From Dichetophora obliterata (Eukaryota > Arthropoda > Insecta > Diptera > Sciomyzidae): 64,000 bases of DNA. Under the pieces are notes generated by a model that ran no database searches, had not been told where the DNA came from, and saw only the letters and a list, made by a program, of their open reading frames with translations. The stretch lies in assembly GCA_963920525.1 (NCBI GenBank), contig OY986436.1:85096970-85160969 (forward strand), written 5' to 3'. The position numbers and the translations under genes are program-made. Shown in pieces: positions 58,201-64,000 of the stretch (positions within the stretch are counted from its first letter, which is position 1; every line of letters starts with the position of its first letter).

Positions 58201-58526
58201 TAATATATAGAGCAACAACTCAATATAATAAAACAATTCACTCAGTTACAAAAAAGAAACCATTTGAAGTCCTCTTTAATAAAGTACAACATGACAATTT
58301 ACCTACAGAATTAACGAATAATCAATCAAAAATGTTGCAGTTCCATAATAAAAAAAGAGTTATAAAAACATATCAAAATGGAGACATAATATACGAAAAA
58401 ATTGTTACGGAAAGAAATAAATTAAGACCACGTTATAAAAAACAAAAAGTAAAAGAAGATTTAGGGAATAAAGTTAAAATCTATAATAGAGATAGAATCG
58501 TTCACAAAGACAACATTAAAAATTAA
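55203..58526 (+). CDS. pol: Pol polyprotein: protease, RT, RNase H, integrase
   Basis: Open from 55203, entered by -1 frameshifting; numbering here is from TTG at 55230 (1098 codons). Protease: ILIDTGATS with catalytic Asp at about 20. A linker (about 110-240) holds a 19-20 residue tandem repeat at 155-193. RT: STIDLESGFHQ (Asp about 344), FGLKNAPSIFQ and YIDD (406-409). RNase H: TTDASN (Asp about 566) and YTDHQPLTF (Asp about 629). Integrase: zinc motif with H812 and H816 and CEIC at 846-849, then Asp about 879, Asp about 930 and Glu about 966, giving a D,D(35)E triad. The C-terminal basic region has no chromodomain. All catalytic residues are present, so it should copy and integrate the element. 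Confidence 0.93.
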   Translation, partial: KYFFRRRYILPYIFGTSNSTGKEMKILIDTGATSCYCRPGAAVKKYELPIKKQVKTINGYTIITHFAELTLLNVKQRFYIIDNLETDLLIGLNFIKQNNIMLDFKNSHLIHERLKYDIKYLDNDEIVGQNDPTKPVEGNTDKKNILKKNESKKNYVEFERNSTTPSEVNTANKNTNLRKNLKTPSEENNTANKNIILSKKLKTPNQSRINNIIKENEYTNQRKLIIEEIRESHKEINMNLPFRTDVRSEIRTTVETPIWCKQYPYPLSVNTFVNKEVQKLLKENIIRPSKSPYNSPIWVVPKKGLNEDGTPKLRMVIDFKKLNELTISDRYPIPDVGIILANLGKAKIFSTIDLESGFHQILMNESDIEKTAFSVNNGKYEYVRMPFGLKNAPSIFQRAMDDILRDYIGKFCHIYIDDIIIFSKDIEEHTKHLKIIIKTLRDAHMKISLEKSTFYKKEIEFLGYVVAENVVKTDPKKIETISNYPIPNTLRQLRSFLGLTGYYRKFIKNYATIAKPLTKYLSGDNGRISQYKSKKTEVKLDNEAIKACNKLKNALKEKIELYQPDYNKKFTLTTDASNIAIGAVLSQDKNPIIFISKTLNETEQRYATNEKELYAIVWALKNLRNYLYGISNLEIYTDHQPLTFAVSIRNPNAKMKRWHAFIEEFAPKIIYKPGLTNVVADALSRQQLNILSDESSSIHSTIHSAESSDNSQIKETMKPLNQFKQQLLISSGARITVHEQIRNFGKTRHLIEYDTVDNLINILKEYLQPNLVTAIHCTVEDLYQIKDKIKETFTNKFLYTKKFPMDIINRDDQGSIIEQTHNRAHRNDKENIKQIESKYYWPEMYKQFKQFVKNCEICNENKYDRKPKKIPIGETPIPNTEGEQIHLDIFFAQNLIFLTSIDYYSKYLVVKQIEDKTNLEEKTMEILQNFPEIKKITVDNEPGFSTPQFKALMNRMKIEIFYCDPKHSLTNGQIERAHSTLIEIARCLQKEHELISYSEIIYRATTQYNKTIHSVTKKKPFEVLFNKVQHDNLPTELTNNQSKMLQFHNKKRVIKTYQNGDIIYEKIVTERNKLRPRYKKQKVKEDLGNKVKIYNRDRIVHKDNIKN
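55209..55252 (+). promoter_or_regulatory. -1 ribosomal frameshift signal (slippery site + hairpin)
   Basis: T TTT TTA at 55209-55215 is in the correct gag phase for a -1 slip. The pol frame is closed by TGA at 55200-55202 and gag ends at 55275, so the shift must occur inside this 70-base window. A hairpin follows 13 nt later: CTTGCCC (55229-55235) pairs with GGGaCAAG (55245-55252) with one bulged A and a 9-nt loop. Confidence 0.75.
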
Positions 58527-58530
58527 TAAC

Positions 58531-58548
58531 GAATAATTTCATTTTAGA
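58531..58548 (+). promoter_or_regulatory. Candidate 3' splice site before small ORF
   Basis: gaataatttcattttag followed by aATG: AG at 58546-58547, one base before the start codon of the 71-codon ORF. T-rich tract and distance fit a fly acceptor. Confidence 0.5.
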
Positions 58549-58764
58549 ATGAATCCTAAACAAATTATTACCCAAGAAGACGTGGACATGCCTTTAAGTT
58601 CTGAAGAACCAGTCATGGTATCCAAATCAGAAAATGCACAGATTATAATGTTCATAGATGAAGCTATGGTAGAATTTTTACGAAGTCATGAAATTGTAAT
58701 GAGAAATAGGCGTATAGCTAGAAGAGAACGCAGAAGAATAATGCAAAACAATAATGTATATTAA
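58549..58764 (+). CDS. Small arginine-rich protein (accessory ORF)
   Basis: 71 codons between pol (stop 58526) and env (start 58782), in a frame separate from pol. Residues 1-30 are acidic and polar. Residues 31-46 are hydrophobic-helical (IIMFIDEAMVEFL), with spaced Ile/Met/Phe/Leu as in a leucine-rich export signal. Residues 52-63 carry eight arginines in twelve (RNRRIARRERRR), an arginine-rich motif of the kind that binds structured RNA and acts as a nuclear localisation signal. A 3' splice site abuts the ATG. I do not recognise it as a named family. By position and composition it could be a post-transcriptional regulator of Rev type, or an extra basic Gag-independent RNA-binding factor. 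Alternatively it is a leader peptide or chance ORF, although the very recent provirus gives little time for a false ORF to be distinguished by decay. Confidence 0.6.
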   Translation: MNPKQIITQEDVDMPLSSEEPVMVSKSENAQIIMFIDEAMVEFLRSHEIVMRNRRIARRERRRIMQNNNVY

Positions 58765-58781
58765 ATTCTCTTTCATTATAG
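58765..58781 (+). promoter_or_regulatory. Candidate 3' splice site before env
   Basis: attctctttcattatag directly followed by the env ATG (58782). Strong pyrimidine tract and AG; the splice would put the start codon at the first base of the exon. Confidence 0.65.
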
Positions 58782-60242
58782 ATGCTACAATTATTAATAA
58801 TTTTATTACTCACCATATACGCAAAATCAGAAGTCTTGGATATAATTGATTATACAAGAGACAATTATATACTAATAGAAAATAGCAAGGCTATAATATA
58901 TGAAGAATTTGGAGAATTATTTCATGTCACTAACTTAACGTACTACAATACAATAATAGAAAGTTATAAAAAGAATAAAATAATTAAAGGGAGTAAAATA
59001 TCTGAAAATTCAAGAATAATTACATCAGAAAATGATGAAAATGATTTAGAAATTGGATTAATTGAAATTTTGCTAAGCCAATTACAAAAACAAAAGAACA
59101 TTAAGAAAAATAGAATAATCAAAAGAGGAATTAATGAAATAGGTACAATTTGGAAATGGATAGCAGGAACACCAGATCATGATGATATGGTTAATATAAA
59201 TACAAAATTAGAAGAGCTAGTCCAAAATAATAATAAACAATTTGTCATAAATTCAGAAATTTTTAAAGCAATTCAAGAAATTCACACAACAATTAAAGAT
59301 TTACCTAATTCATCAAATTTAAAATTTTTAACAAAAAAGAGAAACCAATTGATACTCAACGAATTACATAATGTAATTTTTACAATAACATTAGCTAAAG
59401 CAGGAATCTTGAGCCCAGTTATTTTACATCTTGACGAAATTAAGGAAATAATTAAACATGAATACGAAAGAATAACAATTGTAGATTTATTAGACGTTTC
59501 TACATTTAAAATTGTTCAAAATAAAGATTTAATTGTAATATATATTAAATATCCAATTGCTATAAAAAATTGTAAATTTTTTGAAACAAGGGCAATAAGC
59601 CAAAATAATGGGAAATTAATAATTCCACCAGAAATAATTAAATGTAATAAAATATTTGAAAATGTCAAAAATTGTAAAAAAGAATTATCGAACACATTTT
59701 GTAAATTGAATAAAGAAAAGACATGTTTATCAGAAATTCTAAATAATAAAAAAGGCAAATGCACCAAAATTAAAGAATCAAATAAGAATATTGAAATTAT
59801 AAAAGATGGAGCCATATTGTTAAGTGGTAACCATACCGTAAATGATGTTAAATTAAATGGAATTTATCTTGTAACATTTAATGATAATATAATAATTGAC
59901 AATGAAACATATTTTAATGAAAAAGATATAATTTATAATTATATAAAAAATAATAATTTTAATGATTTTGATATTGTTAATTACATAGAAAATGACATTG
60001 AAAAAGATATGGAAAATATAAATTTATTAACATTAAGTAAAACATATACAAATGTAAAACATTCAATTTGGAGTCTGACAGGTTTAATAACACTTGCAAT
60101 AATAATGTTTATCTCTTATAAAGTAATTAAATATTTTTTAATTAAAAGAAATCAAAAAACTGAAGACATTGAATTTAAAGTAATACAAGGAAAAATTGAA
60201 AATTTCACAAAAGAGATAACAAACCGGGACGTTTTGTCTTGA
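58782..60242 (+). CDS. env: Envelope glycoprotein (errantivirus Env / baculovirus F-like)
   Basis: 486 codons. A hydrophobic signal peptide covers residues 1-15. The basic site RIIKR at 111-115 fits furin-type cleavage and is followed by GINEIGTIWKWIAGT (from 116), the fusion-peptide pattern shared by errantivirus Env and baculovirus F proteins. The ectodomain is Asn-rich, with sequons such as NLT (52) and several more, and a Cys-rich cluster at about 270-335. A membrane anchor lies at about 431-452, with a basic cytoplasmic tail of some 35 residues. Fully open. Family knowledge: F-type Env is a class I fusion protein that can let errantiviruses move between cells. Expression is expected from a spliced message using the acceptor just before the ATG. 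Confidence 0.88.
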   Translation: MLQLLIILLLTIYAKSEVLDIIDYTRDNYILIENSKAIIYEEFGELFHVTNLTYYNTIIESYKKNKIIKGSKISENSRIITSENDENDLEIGLIEILLSQLQKQKNIKKNRIIKRGINEIGTIWKWIAGTPDHDDMVNINTKLEELVQNNNKQFVINSEIFKAIQEIHTTIKDLPNSSNLKFLTKKRNQLILNELHNVIFTITLAKAGILSPVILHLDEIKEIIKHEYERITIVDLLDVSTFKIVQNKDLIVIYIKYPIAIKNCKFFETRAISQNNGKLIIPPEIIKCNKIFENVKNCKKELSNTFCKLNKEKTCLSEILNNKKGKCTKIKESNKNIEIIKDGAILLSGNHTVNDVKLNGIYLVTFNDNIIIDNETYFNEKDIIYNYIKNNNFNDFDIVNYIENDIEKDMENINLLTLSKTYTNVKHSIWSLTGLITLAIIMFISYKVIKYFLIKRNQKTEDIEFKVIQGKIENFTKEITNRDVLS

Positions 60243-60253
60243 AAAATGGGGGG
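60243..60253 (+). other. Polypurine tract
   Basis: aaaatgggggg directly after the env stop codon and directly before the 3' LTR; serves as the plus-strand primer. One T interrupts the purines. Confidence 0.85.
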
Positions 60254-60778
60254 AGTTAAGTATCCCATTTGTATGATAACCATATGTTAAGAATAAACAA
60301 TATTTAATTTAATGCTTTTCATATCAAAGTATGCTTTGTTTATAACTTGAATCATATTTCATTGTTGGGAATATGATTATGCTTTGTTTATAACTTTAAT
60401 CATATTTCATTGTTTATAACTAAGTCATGGGAATATTGATCGGATGATGTTTATGATCAAATTTCTTTATATGATAAATTCCTAAAAGTATCTAAGTGTC
60501 CAAATACATTAATAAATGATATGTAATACATAAGTTTTATGTAAAGAAGTAAATAAGACAATTAAGGTATAAAAGAAGTATGAACTTAGAATACTTCTTC
60601 AGTTGAGCTTCAGTTTCAGCTTCAGTTGAGTTTCAGTTTCAGTTTCAGTTCAGTTTCAGTTCAGTTCAGTTCAGTTCTTCAGTTGTAATTTAGATAATAA
60701 GAATATTTTTGATTGTTAAGTTTGTTAAGAAATAAATAAAGATTTTTTTTAACAAAACCTAACATAAAAAATATAATT
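60254..60778 (+). repeat. 3' LTR
   Basis: 525 bp, identical by eye to the 5' LTR, including TATA box, TTCAGT array (60597-60685) and AATAAA signals (60731-60740), which would process the viral RNA 3' end here. Confidence 0.93.
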
Positions 60779-60782
60779 TGCA

Positions 60783-60832
60783 TGGCTCGTAAGCGCAAAA
60801 TCCGCGGATCAAACCCCAGCTCGGACAGAAAA
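60783..60832 (+). repeat. SINE copy 4, right part (B box)
   Basis: Continues the segment split at 53062: tggctcgtaagcgcaaaatc, then a B-box-like GGATCAAACCC (60806-60816) and agctcggacagaaaatttt, matching the 44621 copy. The B box is degenerate. Confidence 0.7.
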
Positions 60833-60949
60833 TTTTATCAAAAAGATTTTTCAATTGAATTAATATTTCTGTGCAGCCCAGACAATCTGAGGATATCTAT
60901 TAATAGCTGTGGAAATTGGATTGCATGAAAATTAAAAAAAATAAAATTA

Positions 60950-61120
60950 TTGTTTCAATAATATTCATGATCCTAAAAATAAATTCATAATATAGTTGTT
61001 GCAATCATTCTATTTTCGACCCAATAAGAGAATAATGATTGTTTCAGTAATATTTTGGTTCCTACAAAAAAATTCCTTTTCTAAATATAATTGTTGTAAT
61101 AATTTTATCATGATCAAAGA
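60950..61120. repeat. Two-unit direct repeat, about 85 bp
   Basis: attgtttcaataatattcat (near 60950) and attgtttcagtaatatt (near 61037) start two similar units with gttgt(t/a)gcaat or gttgtaataat at comparable positions. Noncoding. Confidence 0.5.
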
Positions 61121-61214
61121 AAATATTATGTATTTAAGAACATGTAAGCAACAATCATAATCCGAATCATACTATGATCCTCTTAAAACATGTTTGTTGC
61201 TACTATGTTTTTTG

Positions 61215-61315
61215 TCTGAGTGTATGCGATGGAAATATGACTGATACTTCGGTAGTTGGCGCAGATTGTCGGATGTTCTTTCTTAAGTAAAGGACAAATC
61301 ACACTGAGACTTCAA
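61215..61315 (-). pseudogene. RTE-like reverse transcriptase scrap
   Basis: Minus strand reads VICPLLKKEHPTICANYRSI, the segment before RT motif A in RTE-type and related LINEs (ICP-Y-KG--NYR-I pattern). No other RT motif was found nearby. Confidence 0.5.
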
Positions 61316-61976
61316 CCGTTACGCATGCTTAACGCTTGGTATATACTTACAGGTACACATTCAAAACAATAAAAGCGTGCCTTCCGGCGATAGCCAGGTG
61401 CCCTTCTGAATGTCAAGGTGTTTAAATCTGGTGCTGCTAATCTAGTTCAAAGTCGATCGATCTTGGACCGTTCGAGGTTTCCTCGTGGATATTAAACTGA
61501 CTGACACATTAATATAGTCTAGTACTACTTTGACGTCATAATCCGGACGGCAGTTGCACGTTCTTTAGGCCCGGTAAGAAACCCGCATTTGCCTTGATGC
61601 AGGCCAATCCTTCATTCACAAACGTGAATCGGTAAACAAGGTGGCGTAGTTTCCTGTCTACGATGAATCCTCATCCAAATTCACGCTTCTCCATATGTCT
61701 GCTCATTTAGTGTTGTCAACGTAGTAAGAGTTATCATCCGAGTCTGGTTTTGTTTTCATTAGGTGTATATAATGTGATGAAACGAAACTCCTACTCAATT
61801 TCCAAGCTTAAAGTCTAGGAGCGAATGTATAGAAGAGACCAGAGGCGCAACAAGATATTTTAGGGGGGGGGGCTTATAATAATTCGGGCTAATATATGAA
61901 AGTAAATGTTCGTAACTATAGCAGCTGTGATGTAGAGGTTAGTGAGCCCGATTTTTGCACAAATTTTTCCTGGCTT
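61316..61976. other. Balanced-composition stretch, no gene recognised
   Basis: Possible remains of a retroelement coding region, but I recognise no motif in any frame. A run of ten Gs lies at 61863-61872. Confidence 0.35.
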
Positions 61977-62383
61977 CACTGTGAAAACTAAGTCTTATTT
62001 TAAACACTGCCTTAAAATTATCAATAGCCTTAATTTAAGCGTCGTCTTTATATTAAGTTTATCTAGCCTTAATTTCAGACAATAGGAAGTTGAAATTCAA
62101 AATTTTTAAGCGTGCCTCTTGAAAATCATGCAGTCTTACTCTTATTTCAACAGGGCTCACATTAATTTGACGTATAGGCTGCTTTTTTACTAATAATAAA
62201 GGCTGGAATTCAGCGAAGCTACTGTTGCTTTTACAATTTAAATTCCTTAAAATAAGACAGTATTGGATGCTGGTTTGCAGCAAATAAAGACGAGTGTAAT
62301 TTCAGCGAAAGCTGTCTGAAAGCTGTTGCAGCTTACTTTAAGATAGTTTTTTCACCTAATAATAAGATTTACTTTTTACAGTG
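61977..62383. mobile_element. Full-length MITE of the family split at 47.5/52.3 kb (407 bp)
   Basis: Tips CACTGTGAAAACT (61977) and TTTTTACAGTG (62383). TT lies outside both ends, where the split copy has TA. Internal sequence has scattered ttaagg/ccttaa and gctgaa/ttcagc words. Noncoding. Confidence 0.75.
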
Positions 62384-62475
62384 TTATTCATAGTTTTCAT
62401 ATAAGTTATGACATTGCTTCATCTGTACAAAGATATGACACCATATATGACACCAATTTTTCATACTTATTTGAA

Positions 62476-62830
62476 ACCTGTAAAAAGGAAATCTTATAAC
62501 TAGGTGGAAAAAACTTTCTTAAAGTAAGCTGCAACAACTTTAAGACAGCTTTCGTTGAAATTACACAAGCCCTTATGTACTGCAAACCAGCATCCAATAC
62601 TGTCTTACTTTAAGGCAGTTAAATCGTAAAACCAGCAGTAGCTTTGCTGAATTTCAGCCCTATTTGTTAGCGAAAAGCAGCTCAACCTATCTGAAATTTT
62701 TTACTTTAAGGAAGTTAAACTTTAAAAGCAGCAGTAGCTTCGCTGAATTTCAGCTCTTATTATTAGATACATAAAAGCAGCATAACCTCTCTGAAATTAA
62801 GTTCCAGTATGCTGAAAGCACACACCTTGA
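62476..62830. mobile_element. Second MITE copy, opposite orientation
   Basis: Starts CCTGTAAAAAGG and follows the reverse complement of 62383-62120 over about 250 bp. The 3' half then carries a tandem pair of about 100-bp units (from 62613 and 62712; agcagtagct(t/c)(t/c)gctgaatttcag). Right end uncertain. Confidence 0.65.
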
Positions 62831-62965
62831 GCTGGTGAAATAAAACTAATTTTTTCGACTTTGCTTATCAGTCGAAACATTTCATGAAAAAAAAAAAAAA
62901 TAATAATTAACACCTCCTTAAACATTAATTTCTTAATTAATAGCTCCCAAGGCTTTAAAAAAGTG

Positions 62966-63280
62966 ACATTGCACGTTTGAAAAAAAAAGAAACAGACTCA
63001 ATTTAAACATTTATAAAAAAACTATTAAACAGAAAATATTTAAATTATATTATTAATTATTGATTAATGACCTATTAATTAAAAGCTTTAAATGACTTTA
63101 AAGAGACATTGCACGTTTGAAAAAAAATAAAAAGACTCAATTTAAAACATTTTTGAAATACTATAAAACAGAAATTTTAAATTGTTTTTTGCATAAATAA
63201 TAGATACGTTTAAAAAAAGAAAAATACTCAGTTTTAAACATTTATGGAAACACTATAAAACAGAAAATATTTAAATTAAT
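62966..63280. repeat. Three direct repeats, about 80-90 bp each
   Basis: Units near 62966, 63109 and 63205 share (gcacg/tac)gtttgaaaaaaa, (g/t)actca(a/g)tttaaa-cattt and actat(t)aaa(a)cagaaa(at)att(t)aaat. Spacer lengths differ. Noncoding. Confidence 0.65.
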
Positions 63281-63465
63281 TTGCGTACAGCTGTGGTCAA
63301 AGTAGTAGTACTCTTATATTCAGACATGTAGGGATAAATAATACAAGTCTACAATTTTCGGATCCGGTAAACCTATTCACATTCCTATATGTACTTTCAA
63401 CGCTGGTTCCAAATCTGTACACATTTTTGAAAAGAATGTAAGACATAGTTAATTTAAATTATTTG

Positions 63466-63707
63466 TTACGTAAATAATCAGCCCTGACATGAATAATTTT
63501 TTCCCGGAATCGGAAAAAGGAGTTTTCATTTTTAAGATGAAGCTCAAGAACATTTTGGAAATTTTAAATGCAAATTTGTTTATAAACACTCAATATTTAT
63601 GAGTGTAAAAGAAATATGAAGTCTTTATCTGCTTTCTTAAAAATGAAAACTCCCTTTTCAGATTCATGGCGAAAAACTAATCAAGATAAGGCTGATTATT
63701 TACGTAA
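63466..63707. mobile_element. Palindromic MITE (242 bp)
   Basis: TTACGTAAATAATCAGCC at the left and GGCTGATTATTTACGTAA at the right are perfect 18-bp inverted repeats; similarity continues inward for about 70 bp (GGAATCGGAAAAAGGAG). Related copy at 49445-49690. Confidence 0.8.
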
Positions 63708-64000
63708 AAAAATAATATTCATTATATATTTTAACAATGTCTATGATAGATGTAGTTTTGAAACCGTAGGTTTTACAGAAAATAAGTGTTCGTATATTTG
63801 ACAGATCTTAATATTTAGTGTAGTGTTGAGTTAAGGCATCAATTTTAAGGACCAACACACAATTTAAGGTTGGGACTCAAACGATTGCTATTTTTAATGA
63901 ATTTTTTAAAAATGCCTACAAAATATTTCCTGTTTTTACACCGAAAATTTCATATTTTTAAATAATTTAACAGTTTTTAAAAATGTAAAACAATTAAAAA
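63708..64000. other. AT-rich noncoding end of window
   Basis: No supported gene. Confidence 0.5.

Larger units (their letters stand above)
53063..60778 (+). mobile_element. Complete endogenous errantivirus (7716 bp)
   Basis: Full provirus: 5' LTR, primer-binding site, gag, pol, a small basic ORF, env, polypurine tract and 3' LTR. LTRs are 525 bp each and I found no difference between them by eye. TGCA flanks both ends (53059-53062, 60779-60782). LTRs start AGTTA and end AATT, as in gypsy-type errantiviruses. All frames are open over full length. Composition is more A-rich on the plus strand than the surroundings. This is a recent insertion and plausibly replication- or retrotransposition-competent; I infer this only from intactness. 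Confidence 0.95.

Noticed and set aside
1..64000. CRISPR arrays, bacterial operons or riboswitches
   Set aside because: Sequence is eukaryotic TE-rich DNA; no regularly spaced short repeats with unique spacers.

Overview
This is an AT-rich, repeat-dense piece of a eukaryotic genome, most likely a dipteran fly. The evidence is the mix of mobile elements: an envelope-bearing errantivirus, jockey/CR1-, LOA/R1- and RTE-type LINEs, a CsRn1/Kabuki-like gypsy element, hAT, Tc1, piggyBac-like and Mutator-like DNA elements, and tRNA-derived SINEs. I found no convincing host protein-coding exon. Almost every recognisable coding stretch belongs to a mobile element, and only one element is intact. The landscape resembles pericentric or piRNA-cluster-like heterochromatin or a very long TE-filled intron; that reading is inference.

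Layout. 3.8-12.2 kb: two inverted arms (3848-4465 and 11510-12241), each carrying a tRNA-like sequence, enclose a decayed CR1/jockey LINE (about 4.55-11.0 kb). That LINE is itself broken by a hAT element (4972-5886), a long-TIR element with a 9-bp target duplication (6301-7409, with a smaller TIR element inside it) and a 1.3-kb insertion with direct repeats. 12.6-14.8 kb: a second decayed LINE. 15.1-20.6 kb: a large palindrome, a small MITE, a pogo/Tigger-like remnant with a nested TIR element, and a piggyBac-type MITE flanked by TTAA. 24.0-26.6 kb: a LINE tail, a SINE and a nested inverted-repeat element with internal tandem repeats. 29.1-33.3 kb: an RTE-like fragment (minus strand) and a LOA/R1-like LINE ending in CCTAA repeats. 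33.3-38.5 kb: a decayed CsRn1-like gypsy element split by a hAT element and other insertions. 41.2-42.8 kb: a Tc1-like element with IR/DR termini. 47.5-52.3 kb: a three-level nest in which a MITE is split by a 5'-truncated LINE, which is split by a hAT element.

53063-60778 is the highlight: a complete endogenous errantivirus of 7716 bp. Its 525-bp LTRs look identical by eye and a perfect 4-bp target duplication (TGCA) flanks it. It has an 18-nt primer-binding site that fits a tRNA-Arg, open gag, a pol reached by a -1 frameshift at a TTTTTTA slippery site, and an open env with signal peptide, furin-type site, fusion-peptide region and C-terminal membrane anchor. Between pol and env lies an extra 71-codon ORF ending in an arginine-rich motif. 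Strong 3' splice acceptors precede both that ORF and env, and a good splice donor sits in the leader. The layout suggests two alternative spliced subgenomic messages, one of which could encode a small RNA-binding regulator analogous in position and composition (not by demonstrated homology) to Rev-type proteins. This is the most promising undescribed feature of the window. The provirus sits inside a tRNA-derived SINE of the same family found at three other places in the window.

60.8-64 kb: the other half of that SINE, an RTE-like RT scrap, two MITE copies in opposite orientation (one belonging to the family split at 47.5/52.3 kb), short direct repeats and a 242-bp palindromic MITE.
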